Positions 17,356 to 26,672 of a stretch of 64,000 bases of DNA are shown piece by piece. Below the pieces are notes generated by a model, which saw only the letters and a program-made list of their open reading frames with translations, ran no database searches and was not told the DNA's origin. The DNA lies in the NCBI GenBank assembly GCA_025980475.1, contig JAICXL010000001.1, positions 1 through 64,000 of the forward strand, given 5' to 3'. Origin of the DNA: Nocardioidaceae bacterium. GTDB lineage: Bacteria > Actinomycetota > Actinomycetes > Propionibacteriales > Nocardioidaceae. A program made the translations under genes and the position numbers. The first letter of the stretch is position 1. Every line of letters starts with the position of its first letter.

Positions 17356-19364
17356 CCGGTCTCGCGCTGGCCGTCGCAGCCGGGCTCTGGGTGCTGGCCG
17401 CCTGTGTGTCCGCGACCGGTAACCACGCGCTGCGTCTGAGGCTGACGTCGCTGATCGGCGGCGCCGGCGGCCTGGCCTGCCTCGTCGGAGGCCTCTCCAC
17501 ACTTCTCGGCGGATCGGTGCTGCACTGGCGCCTTGGCGCGGCCAACCCGGTCGGTGCGATGGTGCTGCGGGCGACACCGCTGGCGGCGGTGTTCGTCTGC
17601 CTGCTGGGTCTGGTCTCGCTGAGCATGGCCCTGTACGCGCCGCGCTACCACCATGGCGACGGGAGTATCGGCGGCTACCTGGCCGCTGTGCAGCTCGCCG
17701 AACTCGCCTCGTTGGCGCTGTTGGTGGCCGGGAACGTGACCGTGTTCCTGGTCGGCTGGGAGTCGATGGCGCTGTTCTCCTACCTGTTGGTTCTGCGCCA
17801 CCACCAGCGCGACCAGGTCGCGACCGGAGCGTTCTGGTTCCTGGCCCTGTCCGAGGCCGGGTTCGTTCTGATCGTGGCCGCCTTCGCGCTGCTCGCGGTG
17901 CGCACCGGCAGCATGGACTTCACCGTCATCGCCCACCGCGCACCCACTCTGCCGCTGGGGTTGCGCTCGGCGGTGTTCGTTTTGTCACTGCTCGGCTTCG
18001 GCTTCAAGGCCGGCATCGTACCCCTGCACGTGTGGCTGCCCGAAGCCCACCCCGTGGCGCCGGCCGACGGCTCGGCCTTCCTCTCCGGGCTGGTGGTCAA
18101 GCTCGGCATCTATGGCATCGTGCTCGTCGCCTTCGACCTGCTCGGCACCGGACCAGCATGGTGGGGCGTCCTGACCATGGGCCTGGGCGCCGCCTCTGCG
18201 GTGCTGGGCATCCTCTACGCCCTCACCGAGCGCGACCTCAAGCGGTTCCTGGCCTACTCCACCATCGAGAACATCGGCGTGATCCTGATCGCTGTCGGCG
18301 CTGCGATGACCTTCGCCGCCTATGGCAAGGCCACCTTGGGCGGCTTCCTGCTGCTCGCCGGGCTCTACCACACTGCGAACCACGGCAGCTACAAGACGCT
18401 GTTGTTCCTCGAGGCCGGCGTGATCGAGCACGCCACCGGTACCCGCAACATGGACCGCCTCGGCGGCCTTGCCCACCGGCTGCCCCGCCACGCGGTCATC
18501 ACCCTGATCGGCACAATCGGCATCGCCGCACTGCCGCCACTCAACGGCTTCGTCAGCGAATGGCTGATCTTCCAGGGCCTCTTCCAGGGCTTCCGGATCC
18601 CCAGCCACCTGGTCGGCATCCTGATCGTCACCGCCGCCGCCTGCCTCGGTCTGACCGGTGGCCTGGCGATCAACGCCTTCGTCCGCGCCTACGGCATTCC
18701 GTTCCTCGGGATGCCCCGCACCCACCAGGCCGCGGTCGCCAACGAGGACAGCCAGCCATGGGCCGGACCGACCCTGCTGGCCGCAGCAAGCGTCTTCCTG
18801 GGCCTCGGGGCGCCGCTCGTCATCACCGCCCTCGCTCGTGCCGTGCAGAACGCGACGGGGGTCAACGTGCTGCCCCAGGTTCTCGTCGGCAACCTCACCG
18901 TCCTGCCGGCCCACACCGATTTCTCGGCGTTCTCGCCCACCTACCTGGCCGTCTTCCTCATCGGGGTCACGGCCGTGCCGCTCGTGGTGTACCTGTCCGG
19001 GCACCCTGTCCGGCGCACGCGACAAGCCCCGGTGTGGGACGGCGGCATCGTCACCTTCAAACCCCGCATGCAGTACTCGGCGATGACCTTCGCCGCTCCT
19101 GTCCGAGTCACGTTCTCCCGGCTCTACCAGCCGACCGTGAAGCTCAGCCGACCCTCCGACGACGACCCCGCCGGACGCTCCGGGCCAGTCCACTACGAGG
19201 CCGAGATCGCGCCGCTGTTCCAACGCTGGCTCTACCAACCCGTCGTCAAGCTCGTCCGGGTCCTGGCCGCCGTGGTTCGCCCGATCCAGTCCGGCGACGT
19301 CAACCTCTACCTGCTCTACGTGTTCCTCGCCGTCCTGGTCGCCTACCTCCTGGCTGCGCTGTGA
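17349..19364 (+). CDS. HyfB/NuoL-type antiporter-like subunit
   Basis: GFGFKAGIVPLHVWLPEAHPVAPADGSAFLSGLVVKLGIYGIV, LKRFLAYSTIENIGVI. Confidence 0.87.
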   Translation: MLTGLALAVAAGLWVLAACVSATGNHALRLRLTSLIGGAGGLACLVGGLSTLLGGSVLHWRLGAANPVGAMVLRATPLAAVFVCLLGLVSLSMALYAPRYHHGDGSIGGYLAAVQLAELASLALLVAGNVTVFLVGWESMALFSYLLVLRHHQRDQVATGAFWFLALSEAGFVLIVAAFALLAVRTGSMDFTVIAHRAPTLPLGLRSAVFVLSLLGFGFKAGIVPLHVWLPEAHPVAPADGSAFLSGLVVKLGIYGIVLVAFDLLGTGPAWWGVLTMGLGAASAVLGILYALTERDLKRFLAYSTIENIGVILIAVGAAMTFAAYGKATLGGFLLLAGLYHTANHGSYKTLLFLEAGVIEHATGTRNMDRLGGLAHRLPRHAVITLIGTIGIAALPPLNGFVSEWLIFQGLFQGFRIPSHLVGILIVTAAACLGLTGGLAINAFVRAYGIPFLGMPRTHQAAVANEDSQPWAGPTLLAAASVFLGLGAPLVITALARAVQNATGVNVLPQVLVGNLTVLPAHTDFSAFSPTYLAVFLIGVTAVPLVVYLSGHPVRRTRQAPVWDGGIVTFKPRMQYSAMTFAAPVRVTFSRLYQPTVKLSRPSDDDPAGRSGPVHYEAEIAPLFQRWLYQPVVKLVRVLAAVVRPIQSGDVNLYLLYVFLAVLVAYLLAAL

Positions 19365-20233
19365 GACAGCACGAATCGCCACCCACTCCCCGCGGTGCCC
19401 CCCGGCGGATCCCCAGCGGCGCAGACCCAGCACCCCAGGAGTTGCGGCGCGAGGTCACCGAGCGGTACCAGGCGGGGCACTCCCTCCGGCAGATCTCAAG
19501 CACGATGGGCATCGGCCGCCGACTGGTTCGCGCCTTGCTGTCCGAGGCGGGCGCGAAGGTCCCGGCACGCGGGCGCGGGCGGCCGCGACCCGCCACCAGG
19601 CTTCCGCGCCCCCAGAACCTCCCGCAGGTCCTACGCGCCCTGTACCTCGACCAAGGCATGACGCGACGCGAAATCGCCGACGAACTCGGCGTACCCGAAC
19701 ACCGCGTCCGCGCCTGGCTGACCGAGAGCGGCATCACCCCACGAACCCGCGGCGGCGCCAACCGGGAGGACCGCCACAGAGTCCCGCGCGACGACCTGGA
19801 GAAGCTGTACGTGGATGAACGCCTCACCTCCGCGGAGGTCGGGAACCGCACGGGCGTGAACCTGCAAACCGTGCTCAAGTCCCTGCACGAACAGGAGCTA
19901 CCGGTCCGAGTCCCGAACGATTCCCAAGCCGAGATGGTCCTGCTTGACGAGCTCTACGACGACGATCTAGTGCGCCGGGCATTGCGGCGCTGGCACATCC
20001 CGGTCGTCCGGCGACCCGGGCTGGTCCACGAGCGCTTCCCGACACCGACGCCGCTTACGCACCCGCTCTTACGCGACCTCTACCTCGACTGCGGACTCTC
20101 CGGCGCGCAGATCGAACTGCTCACCGGACAGCCCTCGACCATGATTCTGGGACAACTGAAGAAGGCCGGCATCCCAAGACGCCCACCAGGTGGGCTATCC
20201 CCCTTCCTCCGCCGCGCACGACAACGGCACTGA
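19361..20233 (+). CDS. Multi-HTH DNA-binding protein of the mobile element
   Basis: Repeated HTH-like segments (YQAGHSLRQISSTMGIGRRLVRALL; YLDQGMTRREIADELGVPEHRVRAWL; YVDERLTSAEVGNRTGVN). Confidence 0.6.
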   Translation: MRQHESPPTPRGAPRRIPSGADPAPQELRREVTERYQAGHSLRQISSTMGIGRRLVRALLSEAGAKVPARGRGRPRPATRLPRPQNLPQVLRALYLDQGMTRREIADELGVPEHRVRAWLTESGITPRTRGGANREDRHRVPRDDLEKLYVDERLTSAEVGNRTGVNLQTVLKSLHEQELPVRVPNDSQAEMVLLDELYDDDLVRRALRRWHIPVVRRPGLVHERFPTPTPLTHPLLRDLYLDCGLSGAQIELLTGQPSTMILGQLKKAGIPRRPPGGLSPFLRRARQRH

Positions 20234-20344
20234 CCCCGACTCCCACACTCGGCGCCCGGACTGATGGCGTTACGCCTCGGCGCCCATCGCAACGTTCCCC
20301 CTGCACGAACCGACCCGTCGAACCCCTACACACCTCATGCCGAC

Positions 20345-20410
20345 TCGGTGCTTAAAGTTTCAACCAGTTGGTTGGGGAGCTCGTATAGCGCCACTTTCGG
20401 GGGTGTGACG
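20345..20410 (+). other. Candidate oriT upstream of the relaxase
   Basis: Inverted repeat caacca-gt-tggttg (20361-20374) followed by tcgtatagcgccactttcgggggtgtg immediately before the relaxase ATG. Confidence 0.35.
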
Positions 20411-23400
20411 ATGTCCATCCACAAGCTCACTGCCGGGAGTGGGTATGACTACCTGACCCGGCAGGTGGCGGCGATGGATGCCACCAACAAGGGCCACACC
20501 GGACTGGCGTCGTACTACACCGAGAAGGGCGAGACTCCCGGCCGGTGGGTGGGTTCGGGGATGGCCGGGATCGAAGGGCTGGCGGCCGGAGAGGTGGTCA
20601 CCGCCGAGCAGATGCAGGCGCTGTTCGGCGCCGGTCATCACCCGCTCGCGACGAAACGCCAGGCGCAGGTGCTGGCCGAGATCGGCGCCGAGGTCCGCGC
20701 CGCGGTGACCGCGCCGGGAGCCGGTGGGCGCCGTCCGCGGGGCCGGCCACGGCAGACCGTCACGCACCGGGAGCTGCAGCACCGGATGCGGGAAGCGGCC
20801 CGGCTGGGGCGCCCGTTCGCGGTCTATGACGGCGAGGTGTCGGCCTTCCGTCGGGAGGTCGCGGGCCGGTTCACGGCGTTCAACACCGCCGCCGGGCTGC
20901 CGGGCGACTGGCCTGTGCCCGTGACCGAGCGGGCACGGATCCGCACGCAGGTGGCGGTGGAGTTCTTCGGTGCCGAGCACGGCCGCGCCCCGACAGATGC
21001 CCGCGAGGTCGCCGCCACCATCGCCAGGCAGTCCCGCCCATCCGCCACGGCGGTGGCCGGGTTCGACCTGACGTTCTCCCCGGTGAAGAGCTTCTCGGTG
21101 CTCTGGGCGCTCGCCGACCCGGGCACCGCCGCACGTCTGGAGCAGGCCCACCAGGCGGCGGTCTCCGACGCGCTGGCGTTCCTCGAGGAGCACGCGTTGT
21201 TCACCCGCACCGGGCGCGACGGGGTCCGCCAGGTCGAGGCCCGTGGCCTGGTCGCGGCGGCGTTCACCCACCGCGACTCCCGCGCCGGGGACCCCGACCT
21301 GCACACCCACGTGGCGGTGGCGAACAAGGTGCAGACCGCCGATGGGCGTTGGTTGGCGATCGACGCGCGGGTGTTGTTCAAGGCCAACGTGGCCGCCTCG
21401 GAGGTCTACAACACCGCTCTGGAGGCCCACTGCGCGAAGCTGGGGCTGCGGTTCACCGAACAGCCCAATCCAGATGCCCGCAAGCGGCCGGTGCGCGAGA
21501 TCGTCGGCATCGACCAGGCACTGATCAAGGCGTTCTCCAGGCGGCGGGCCAGCATCGAGCAGCGCCGCGACGTGCTCGCCGCGCAGTTCCAGCGCGCGCA
21601 TGGCCGTCCGGCGACGGCGGTCGAGATGCTCAAGCTGGACCAGCAGGCCACCTTGGAGACCCGGCAGGCCAAGCACTCCCCGCGCAGCCTGGCCGACCAA
21701 CGAGCAGCCTGGCACACCGAAGCCAGCGACGCGCTGGGTGGTGACCGGCGGCTGCGGCGGATGCTGCGCGAGGCCTTCCACCCCGCCACGACGAAGCCCG
21801 AGCGGGTGGATAGCCAGTGGGTGTCGGCGGCCACCGACCGAGTGCTGGCGGCGGTGGAGATCCGTCGGGCGACCTGGCAGGAATGGCACGTTCGCGCCGA
21901 GGCGCTGCGCCAGGTCCGCGGCCTGGACCTGTCCGCGGCCGACCTGGGCCGGCTGGTGGACCTGCTGGTCGACCAGGTCCTCACCGACCGGTCGGTGCCG
22001 ATCAGCCGACCGGCCGCGGACGACATCACCGAGCCCGAGCTGCTGCGGCGCCGCGACGGCGCCTCGGTCTACACCATCGCCGGCTCCGAGCTGTTCACCT
22101 CAGCGCGGATCCTGGTGGCCGAACGCGAGCTGGTCGCCGCGGCCAGCCGCACCGACGGCCACCGGGTGCCCGCAGCCTGCGTCGATGCCGCACTGAGCGA
22201 GACGACGGCCACCGGGATGGTGCTGAACCGGGGGCAGGCAGACCTCGTGCGGCAGATGGCAACCTCCGGTGCCCGGGTGCAGCTGGCGATCGCCCCGGCC
22301 GGGTCCGGGAAGACCACCGCCATGCGCGCCCTCGCCGCCGCCTGGACCGCCGGCGGCGGACAGGTGATCGGGCTCGCACCCTCCGCGGCAGCCGCCGACC
22401 AGCTCGGCGCCAGCCTGCGTGGCCACCCCAACACCCGGCCCGAGGCCCGGCCCGAGGACCGGCCCGACGCCCGGCCCGATGCGGCTCTCGGTGTCGCTCC
22501 TGGTGTCGGTCCGGAGCCTGGTCCCCGGGCCGAGACGTTGGCGAAGCTGACCCACGCCCTATCGACTGGAAGGGCGACCGGGACGATCCCGGAGTGGGTC
22601 GCGGGGATCGGGCCGCAGAGCCTGGTGGTGATCGACGAGGCCGGGATGGCCGACACCCTCTCCCTGGCCACCACCGTCGGCTACATCCTCGAGCGGGGTG
22701 GCAGCGTGCGGCTGATCGGGGACGACCGGCAGCTGGCCGCGATCGGGGCCGGCGGGGTGCTGCGCGACATCGCCGCCACCCACGGAGCCCTGCGGCTCTC
22801 GGAGCTGGTCCGGTTCACCGACCCCGCCGAAGCAGCCGCCTCGCTGGCCCTGCGTGAGGGCAGACCGGAGGCGCTCGGGTTCTACCTGGACCACCAGCGG
22901 GTCCAGGTCGGCGACCAGGCCAGCCTCACCGAACAGGTCTTCACCGCCTGGGCCACCGACCGGGGTGCCGGGGTCGACGCGATCATGCTGGCCCCCACCC
23001 GGGACCTGGTCGCCGAGCTGAACCAGCGCGCCCGCACCCACCGACTTGATGCCCTGAACCCCGACCGCGGCCCCGGCCCCGGCCGCGGCCGCGGTGACGG
23101 GGTCGGTCGCGAGCGGGCGCTGGCGGACGGCAACACCGTCAGCGCCGGGGACCTGGTGATCACCCGCAGCAACGACCGGCGGCTGCGCACCAGCCCGACC
23201 GACTGGGTCAAGAACGGCGACCGCTGGCTGGTCCGCCAGGTCCACGACGACGGCGCGTTGACCGTGCAGCACACCCGACACCGCCGCACGGTCCGGTTGC
23301 CCGCGGACTACGTCGAGGCGTCCACCGAGCTGGGGTATGCCACCACCATCCACACCGCCCAGGGCCTCACCGCCCAGACGATGCACGGGCTGGTCACCGG

Positions 23401-24991
23401 GCAGGAGTCCCGCCAGCAGCTCTACACGATGCTGACCCGCGGCAAAACCGCCAACCACCTCTACCTGAAGGTCGTCGGCGACGGCGACCCGCACAACCTG
23501 ATCCGCCCCGAGACCACCCAGCAGGCCACCGCCACCGAGGTGCTCGAACAGATGCTGGCCCGCGACGACGCCGCGACCTCGGCCACCAGCCTGATCCGCC
23601 GCCAGGCCGATCTCGCCCCCCGGCTGGCCGACGCCGCCGCCTGCTATCTCGACGCCCTCTACGTCGCCGCCGAAACCACCCTCGGTCTCGACGCCGGGGG
23701 CCGTCTGGACGAGGCCACCGAGGAGCTCATCGACGGTCTCACCGAGGCGCCCGCCTGGCCGGTGCTGCGCGCGCACCTGCTGCTGATCGCCGCCACCGGC
23801 GACGACCCCCTCGACGCGCTGGCGGCCGCTGCGCGAGGCGAGTTGGACACCGCGCGTGACCCGGCCGCGGTGTTGGACTGGCGGCTGGACGACACCGGGA
23901 TGCGGGGCACCAGCCCCGGTCCGCTGCCCTGGCTCCCCGGCATCCCGTCCGCGCTCGCCCAGGACCCGCAGTGGGGCGATTACCTGATCCAACGCGCCGA
24001 GCTCGTCACCGGCCTCGCCGGCCAGCTCCGCGACGACGCCCTCACCGCCGCGGACACGATGGGCAAGGCGCCTACGTGGCTGACCGCCGAGACGAGTACC
24101 GACTCGGAGGTCGTCGCCGACATCGAGGTCTGGCGCGCCGCCATGTCCGTGGACCCCGAGGATGCGCGGCCCACCGGCGCTCCCCAGCTGCAGAAGGCGG
24201 CCGCCACCTGGCAACGCCGGCTCGACAACCGCCTCGCCAGCCAGCACACCCCGGCACTGGATGAATGGGCACCGCTGCTGGAAAACCTCCTCCCACGCAT
24301 CGGCGAGGATCGCTTCATCCAGCAGCTGGCCGAACGACTGGCAGAGCTGAACCGAGCCGGCCTCCCGGCCGCCAGTCTCGCCCACCAGGCCGCCGCCGAA
24401 CGGCCGCTGCCCGACGACCACGCCGCCGCCGCGCTGTGGTGGCGGATCACCTCCCGGTGCGACCCCGCGATCAGCACCGCCGAACTAGGCGACCGATCCC
24501 TCGTCGAGGACTGGCGGCCGCAGCTGATCGAGCTCCTCGGCGCCGACCGGGCCACCCGCCTAGAGACCAGCCCCGCCTGGCCAGCCCTGGCATCCCTGAT
24601 CGACCAAGGCACCCAACGCGGATGGCGGCTCGAGGACCTCCTCTCACCCGAGACGCGACACCACGGTCCGAGCGGACCCGACGAGATCGACGAGGGCGAG
24701 GCGATGCTCTGGCGCATCGGGACCCTGCTGCGCCCGCGCCCGACCGCGGACACCGACGACGAGCCCCTGCCCGACCACGACCCGACCCTGCAGACAGGGA
24801 TCCCGCCGTTGCCCGAACCGGCCAACCCCGACCCGCCGCCGACGGCCTCCCCCGACGAGCCGCGCTGGGCGCGGACCTGGGTCCCCCAGCCGGGACTCGA
24901 AGAGCCAGCGGGGCCGGCGACCGCACGGCACGACGAGCCGCCGCTCCTCGGGCACCGCCAGGACCGCCACCGTCCCGGCCCCAGCCGCTAA
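20411..24991 (+). CDS. traA: MobF/TraA-type relaxase-helicase
   Basis: HTGLASYYTEKGETPGRW, AGFDLTFSPVKSFSVLWALA, HRDSRAGDPDLHTHVAVANKV (HUH triad), helicase APAGSGKTTAMRAL and TIHTAQGLTAQTMH. Confidence 0.9.
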   Translation: MSIHKLTAGSGYDYLTRQVAAMDATNKGHTGLASYYTEKGETPGRWVGSGMAGIEGLAAGEVVTAEQMQALFGAGHHPLATKRQAQVLAEIGAEVRAAVTAPGAGGRRPRGRPRQTVTHRELQHRMREAARLGRPFAVYDGEVSAFRREVAGRFTAFNTAAGLPGDWPVPVTERARIRTQVAVEFFGAEHGRAPTDAREVAATIARQSRPSATAVAGFDLTFSPVKSFSVLWALADPGTAARLEQAHQAAVSDALAFLEEHALFTRTGRDGVRQVEARGLVAAAFTHRDSRAGDPDLHTHVAVANKVQTADGRWLAIDARVLFKANVAASEVYNTALEAHCAKLGLRFTEQPNPDARKRPVREIVGIDQALIKAFSRRRASIEQRRDVLAAQFQRAHGRPATAVEMLKLDQQATLETRQAKHSPRSLADQRAAWHTEASDALGGDRRLRRMLREAFHPATTKPERVDSQWVSAATDRVLAAVEIRRATWQEWHVRAEALRQVRGLDLSAADLGRLVDLLVDQVLTDRSVPISRPAADDITEPELLRRRDGASVYTIAGSELFTSARILVAERELVAAASRTDGHRVPAACVDAALSETTATGMVLNRGQADLVRQMATSGARVQLAIAPAGSGKTTAMRALAAAWTAGGGQVIGLAPSAAAADQLGASLRGHPNTRPEARPEDRPDARPDAALGVAPGVGPEPGPRAETLAKLTHALSTGRATGTIPEWVAGIGPQSLVVIDEAGMADTLSLATTVGYILERGGSVRLIGDDRQLAAIGAGGVLRDIAATHGALRLSELVRFTDPAEAAASLALREGRPEALGFYLDHQRVQVGDQASLTEQVFTAWATDRGAGVDAIMLAPTRDLVAELNQRARTHRLDALNPDRGPGPGRGRGDGVGRERALADGNTVSAGDLVITRSNDRRLRTSPTDWVKNGDRWLVRQVHDDGALTVQHTRHRRTVRLPADYVEASTELGYATTIHTAQGLTAQTMHGLVTGQESRQQLYTMLTRGKTANHLYLKVVGDGDPHNLIRPETTQQATATEVLEQMLARDDAATSATSLIRRQADLAPRLADAAACYLDALYVAAETTLGLDAGGRLDEATEELIDGLTEAPAWPVLRAHLLLIAATGDDPLDALAAAARGELDTARDPAAVLDWRLDDTGMRGTSPGPLPWLPGIPSALAQDPQWGDYLIQRAELVTGLAGQLRDDALTAADTMGKAPTWLTAETSTDSEVVADIEVWRAAMSVDPEDARPTGAPQLQKAAATWQRRLDNRLASQHTPALDEWAPLLENLLPRIGEDRFIQQLAERLAELNRAGLPAASLAHQAAAERPLPDDHAAAALWWRITSRCDPAISTAELGDRSLVEDWRPQLIELLGADRATRLETSPAWPALASLIDQGTQRGWRLEDLLSPETRHHGPSGPDEIDEGEAMLWRIGTLLRPRPTADTDDEPLPDHDPTLQTGIPPLPEPANPDPPPTASPDEPRWARTWVPQPGLEEPAGPATARHDEPPLLGHRQDRHRPGPSR

Positions 24992-25098
24992 CCGGACCCG
25001 AACTGCACTGGTGATGCGCCAAGTGAGCGGCCAGACCCCGTTCGCGCACATACGGGGATAGGGCCAACCACTGTCCCTCCCGATCCAAGGAGTTCACC

Positions 25099-25335
25099 AT
25101 GAGCCACCAGTTCCGCACCGCCCTCGCCAGCGACGGCCCCCTCGTCGACGACGAGCTGCTCACCATCACCGAAGCAGCCGCGATCCTGCGCACCCCGGTC
25201 GCCACCCTGCGCTACTGGCGCCACATCGGCACCGGCCCGCACAGCTTCCGCATCGGCCGCAGCGTCCGCTACTGGCGCAGCGAGCTCATCGCCTGGCTGG
25301 AGCAGCAGAGCAGCGATCCACAGGCCGCCCACTGA
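25099..25335 (+). CDS. xis: Excisionase-type HTH (AlpA/MerR-like)
   Basis: LLTITEAAAILRTPVATLRYWRHIGTGPHSFRIGRSVRYWRSELIAWL, directly upstream of the integrase. Confidence 0.8.
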   Translation: MSHQFRTALASDGPLVDDELLTITEAAAILRTPVATLRYWRHIGTGPHSFRIGRSVRYWRSELIAWLEQQSSDPQAAH

Positions 25336-25373
25336 GGCGCCCTCGACCCGTCAAACCTGGGAGAAGATGCACC

Positions 25374-26630
25374 ATGGCCAGCATCGAGAAGCGCATCCGC
25401 AACGGACAGAGCACGTGGCGTGCCCACTACCGCACACCCGCAGGTGCGCAACGCAACAAGACCTTCAACCGCAAGGTCGACGCCGAACGCTTCCTCGCCT
25501 CGGTCGAGCATGCGAAGCACACCGGCTCGTTCGTCGACACGAGCCTGGCGAAGATCACCGTCGGCGAGTGGGCCGCGCACTGGCTGAGAACCAGACTCAC
25601 CTCAAACCCTCGACGAGGGAGCGCTATGCAAGCATCGTCGGAAAGCACATCGAGCCCAAGTGGGGTCGGCTCCCGCTCGGCGGCGTCTCGCACTCCGACG
25701 TGCAGACCTGGGTCACGTCTCTGTCCCGCCGTCTTTCCCCCGCCAGCGTGCGCAAGATCCACCGGGTGCTGTCACTGATGCTGGACATGGCGGTCAAGGA
25801 CGGACGGCTCGCTCGCAACGTCTCCGCCGGAGTGAACCTGCCGCGACCGGTCAGGGACGAGCGACGCTACCTCACCCACGCCCAGGTCGAAGCACTCGCA
25901 GAGGCGTGCGGATACCCGGCCGAGGCCAACAAGCACAGCAACTACGCCACCCGCAGCAACGAGACCTACCGGCTGGTGGTGCTGTTCCTGGCCTACACCG
26001 GCGTCCGGTTCGGCGAGATGGCCGCGCTTCGAGTCGGTCGTCTGGACCTTGCCCGCCGCCGTGCGGTCATCGCCGAGTCGGTGACTGAGGTCTCCGGCAC
26101 GGGCCTGGTGTGGGGTACGCCCAAGACCCACCAGCGGCGCGAGGTCCCGATCCCGCGCTTCCTCATCGCCGGCCTCACCCGACAGGTGGCCGGCCGGCAA
26201 CCCGAAGACCTGGTGTTCGGCGGGATCCGCAACGGGAGCGCCCTGCGGGTGACCACCTTCCGCACCGCCTTCACCGCAGCGGCCAGGGTCATCGGTCTTC
26301 CCGGCCTGCACCCGCACGAGCTGCGGCACACCGCCGCCAGCCTGGCGATCGCCTCCGGCGCCGACGTCAAGGTGGTCCAGCAGATGCTCGGCCACGGCTC
26401 GGCGACGATGACCCTGGACACCTACGGTCACCTGTTCGCCGACCGCCTCGACGAGGTCGCCGACGCCATGGACTCAGCACGCAGCGGAGCACTCGGAGCC
26501 CGCCCAGCGGCCCCTGCCGTTGCCCAGGCCGATTCTGCTGTTGCCCCAGTGTTGCCCCGGCCCGATCAGGGGCCAGAAACACGCAAGCCCCCGAACTGCA
26601 TTCCTGCAGGTCAGAGGGCCTTTTCGCGTC
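25374..26630 (+). pseudogene. int: Tyrosine recombinase (tRNA-Glu integrase) with apparent frameshift near 25582; frame runs through the att site
   Basis: N-part MASIEKRIRNGQSTWRAHYRTPAGAQRNKTFNRKVDAE; C-part with LHPHELRHTAASLAIASGADVKVVQQMLGHGSATMTLDTYGHL catalytic box. Confidence 0.85.
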
Positions 26631-26672
26631 GTACCCCCGACCGGATTCGAACCGGCGCTACCGCCTTGAGAG
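26631..26672. repeat. Internal att direct repeat DR2 (element A/B junction)
   Basis: 42 bp identical to DR1 and DR3. Confidence 0.92.

Noticed and set aside
11802-19364. Functional NiFe hydrogenase / formate hydrogenlyase
   Set aside because: Large subunit lacks both NiFe cysteine pairs and no hydrogenase maturation genes are present
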